Shown in pieces: positions 5,350 to 6,550 of a stretch of 6,550 bases of DNA; the first letter of the stretch is position 1; every line of letters begins with the position of its first letter. The position numbers and the translations under genes are program-made. The stretch is from Deltaproteobacteria bacterium. GTDB lineage: Bacteria; Desulfobacterota; Binatia; UBA9968. The DNA lies in contig VBKX01000105.1 in NCBI GenBank assembly GCA_005879435.1, positions 1 to 6,550 of the forward strand, read 5' to 3'. The notes beneath the pieces were generated by a model. That model was not told the DNA's origin. It searched no databases and was given only the letters and a program-made list of their open reading frames with translations.

Positions 5350-6405
5350 ATGACCTCGCTGCCTCCTGTGCGTGGCCGCGGCGCCGCGGTCAACCCGAAG
5401 AACCGCTTCGAATCCATCGAGCGGGTGCCTGAGCCGCCGCAGGACAGCGACGATACCTCTTCGCCGCAGACCCAATTTTTCGCCGATAGTTCGAAATCGA
5501 TCGTCGCCTATAACGACAGCCCCGACGTCGGCTTCGACGCCAGCGTCAATCCATACCGCGGCTGTGAGCATGGCTGCGTTTACTGCTATGCCCGGCCCTC
5601 TCACGAGTATCTTGGGTTTTCTGCCGGCCTCGATTTCGAAACCAAGATCATGGTCAAAGAAGACGCAGCGGAGCTTTTGCGCCAAGAGCTGTCCAGCCGC
5701 GCTTGGAAGCCGCAGCTCGTCGCGCTCAGCGGCAACACCGATTGTTATCAACCGGTGGAAAAGCAAAAGCGGCTGACGCGGCGTTGCTTGGAAGTGCTGC
5801 TCGAATTTCGCAATCCCGTCGTTATCATCACGAAAAATCATCTGGTGACGCGCGATATCGATATACTTTCCGAACTAGCGCGTTATGACTGCATCGGCGT
5901 GACGCTTTCGCTGACGACTCTCGATCATAAGTTGTCCTCATTGCTCGAACCGCGCGCGTCGCGGCCGGCGCGGCGGCTAGCCGCGATCAAAGCCCTTGCC
6001 GATGGCGGTGTGCCGGTTGGTTATTTGCAGGCGCCGATGATCCCCGGTCTCACCGATTCGGAAGCTCCGGCGATTGCGCTGGCGGCGGCCAAAGCGGGCG
6101 CGACGTTTTCAGGATACGTTGCGTTGCGGTTGCCCTTTGCCGTGAAGGCGCTGTTCGAGCAGTGGCTCGATCAGCACTATCCTGACAAGAAGCAAAAAAT
6201 TCTAAATCGAGTTCGCGAAATTCGCGGTGGCAAACTGAACGACCCGAATTTTAAGACGCGCATGCGCGGCGAGGGAGTCTATGCCGAGCAGATGGCAGAG
6301 CTATTTCAACTGGCGCGCAAGAAGTCAGGGATTACGGAAAGATGGCCGAAATTCACGACCGAGCACTTTCGGAGACTTGCAAAAGACCAGTTGAGCTTAT
6401 TCTAA
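5350..6405 (+). CDS. PA0069-type radical SAM protein (SplB-like)
   Basis: A 351-residue radical S-adenosylmethionine protein of the PA0069 family, related to spore photoproduct lyase (SplB/Rv2578c-like). The reaction of this family is unknown. Its opening RGRGAAVNPKNRFESIE is a family hallmark. The [4Fe-4S] ligands are C72-x3-C76-x2-C79 in NPYRGCEHGCVYCYARPSHE, the normal radical SAM motif with an aromatic before the last Cys. LSGNTDCYQPVEK (126-138), FRNPVVIITKN and GVTLSLTTLDHKLSSLLEPR are further conserved barrel strands; the C-terminus DQLSLF is also typical. The length is normal and no catalytic residue appears missing. The ATG at 5350 has an AGGG site that overlaps the TAG of the preceding gene, 6 nt upstream. 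The co-oriented Rho_N-like gene and divergent nth suggest, but do not prove, a nucleic-acid modification or repair setting. Confidence 0.92.
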   Translation: MTSLPPVRGRGAAVNPKNRFESIERVPEPPQDSDDTSSPQTQFFADSSKSIVAYNDSPDVGFDASVNPYRGCEHGCVYCYARPSHEYLGFSAGLDFETKIMVKEDAAELLRQELSSRAWKPQLVALSGNTDCYQPVEKQKRLTRRCLEVLLEFRNPVVIITKNHLVTRDIDILSELARYDCIGVTLSLTTLDHKLSSLLEPRASRPARRLAAIKALADGGVPVGYLQAPMIPGLTDSEAPAIALAAAKAGATFSGYVALRLPFAVKALFEQWLDQHYPDKKQKILNRVREIRGGKLNDPNFKTRMRGEGVYAEQMAELFQLARKKSGITERWPKFTTEHFRRLAKDQLSLF

Positions 6406-6430
6406 TGCACTCTGTGAGAGATGCAATTAG
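6402..6430. terminator. Hairpin at the end of the radical SAM gene (possible terminator)
   Basis: The inverted repeat CTAA-TGCA-CTCT (6402-6413) and AGAG-A-TGCA-A-TTAG (6417-6430) can form a 12-bp stem with a 3-nt GTG loop and two one-base bulges (A6421, A6426). It starts on the radical SAM stop codon, between two convergent genes. The stem is AT-rich, and only the mixed stretch AAATTTATT follows 7 nt later instead of a clean T-run. It is either a weak terminator or an mRNA-end structure. Confidence 0.42.
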
Positions 6431-6469
6431 GCCAGGCAAATTTATTCTCCGCCAGCAGGAAGCTCCGCG

Positions 6470-6550
6470 TCAGTCGCAGTAGTATTCGATCTGGTAGCCG
6501 TTGGGATCGGAAAAATAAAAGGCATCGTCGCCGCGGCGTCCGGCGATTTT
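6470..6550 (-). CDS. VOC/glyoxalase-fold protein, C-terminal fragment
   Basis: The last 26 codons of a gene that continues past the right edge. They read KIAGRRGDDAFYFSDPNG and then YQIEYYCD, ending at TGA. 'FYFSDPNGYQIEYY' is the final beta-strand signature of VOC superfamily domains (glyoxalase I, fosfomycin resistance proteins, extradiol dioxygenases), with the Glu of 'IEY' in the position of the last metal ligand. Ending in 'YYCD' is more common in dioxygenase-like or uncharacterised VOC proteins than in GloA. Substrate and full length cannot be judged. Convergent with the radical SAM gene, 64 bp away. Edge-truncated, not a broken gene as far as can be seen. Confidence 0.8.
   Translation of the reverse strand, partial: KIAGRRGDDAFYFSDPNGYQIEYYCD

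Noticed and set aside
5317..5841. 174-codon open frame on the minus strand opposite the radical SAM gene
   Set aside because: It runs across the intergenic junction and the Fe-S motif of the radical SAM gene, with no family-like features of its own.
1..6550. Mobile element, phage, toxin-antitoxin or defence system
   Set aside because: No transposase, integrase, terminal repeats, CRISPR repeats or toxin/antitoxin pair was seen; all complete genes belong to ordinary chromosomal families.

Overview
This 6.55 kb window is ordinary-looking, moderately GC-rich bacterial chromosome. It holds eight complete genes of recognisable families, a partial gene at the right edge, and a possible 14-codon gene tail at the left edge. 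I see no rRNA, tRNA, CRISPR array, insertion sequence, phage gene or origin. The mix resembles environmental proteobacteria-like or Desulfobacterota/Binatia-type genomes: a solute-binding protein of the TAXI type without its permease, a Ni-class glyoxalase I, VOC proteins, and a PA0069-type radical SAM protein. That placement is an inference from gene content, not from a phylogenetic marker.

Layout: (1) 109-888, plus strand: gloA (glyoxalase I), then a small cupin protein 24 bp downstream. (2) 907-1827, minus strand: an exported TAXI-family solute receptor, convergent with the cupin gene. (3) 1928-3168, minus strand: an alpha/beta hydrolase followed by a DUF456 membrane protein, joined by a 4-bp GTGA stop/start overlap. 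(4) 3288-4888, minus strand: nth (endonuclease III) followed by an atypical NAD(P)-binding SDR, also joined by a GTGA overlap. (5) 4949-6405, plus strand: a small Rho_N-like/coiled-coil protein, then a PA0069-type radical SAM protein 8 bp later. This pair diverges from nth across 60 bp. (6) 6470-6550, minus strand: the C-terminal end of a VOC/glyoxalase-fold protein, convergent with the radical SAM gene.

How the genes work together: the supported units are three or four short operons rather than one pathway. The nth / Rho_N-like / radical SAM neighbourhood has a nucleic-acid theme: base excision repair, a putative nucleic-acid-binding domain, and a relative of spore photoproduct lyase. Sharing one short divergent regulatory region makes a functional link possible but unproven. 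The gloA-cupin pair suggests small-molecule detoxification.

I did not find a convincing new multi-gene system. The points most worth a second look are the Rho_N-like/radical SAM pair divergent from nth, the SDR whose catalytic YxxxK is replaced by HxxxR, the cupin lacking the usual metal-binding histidines, and the orphan TAXI receptor.
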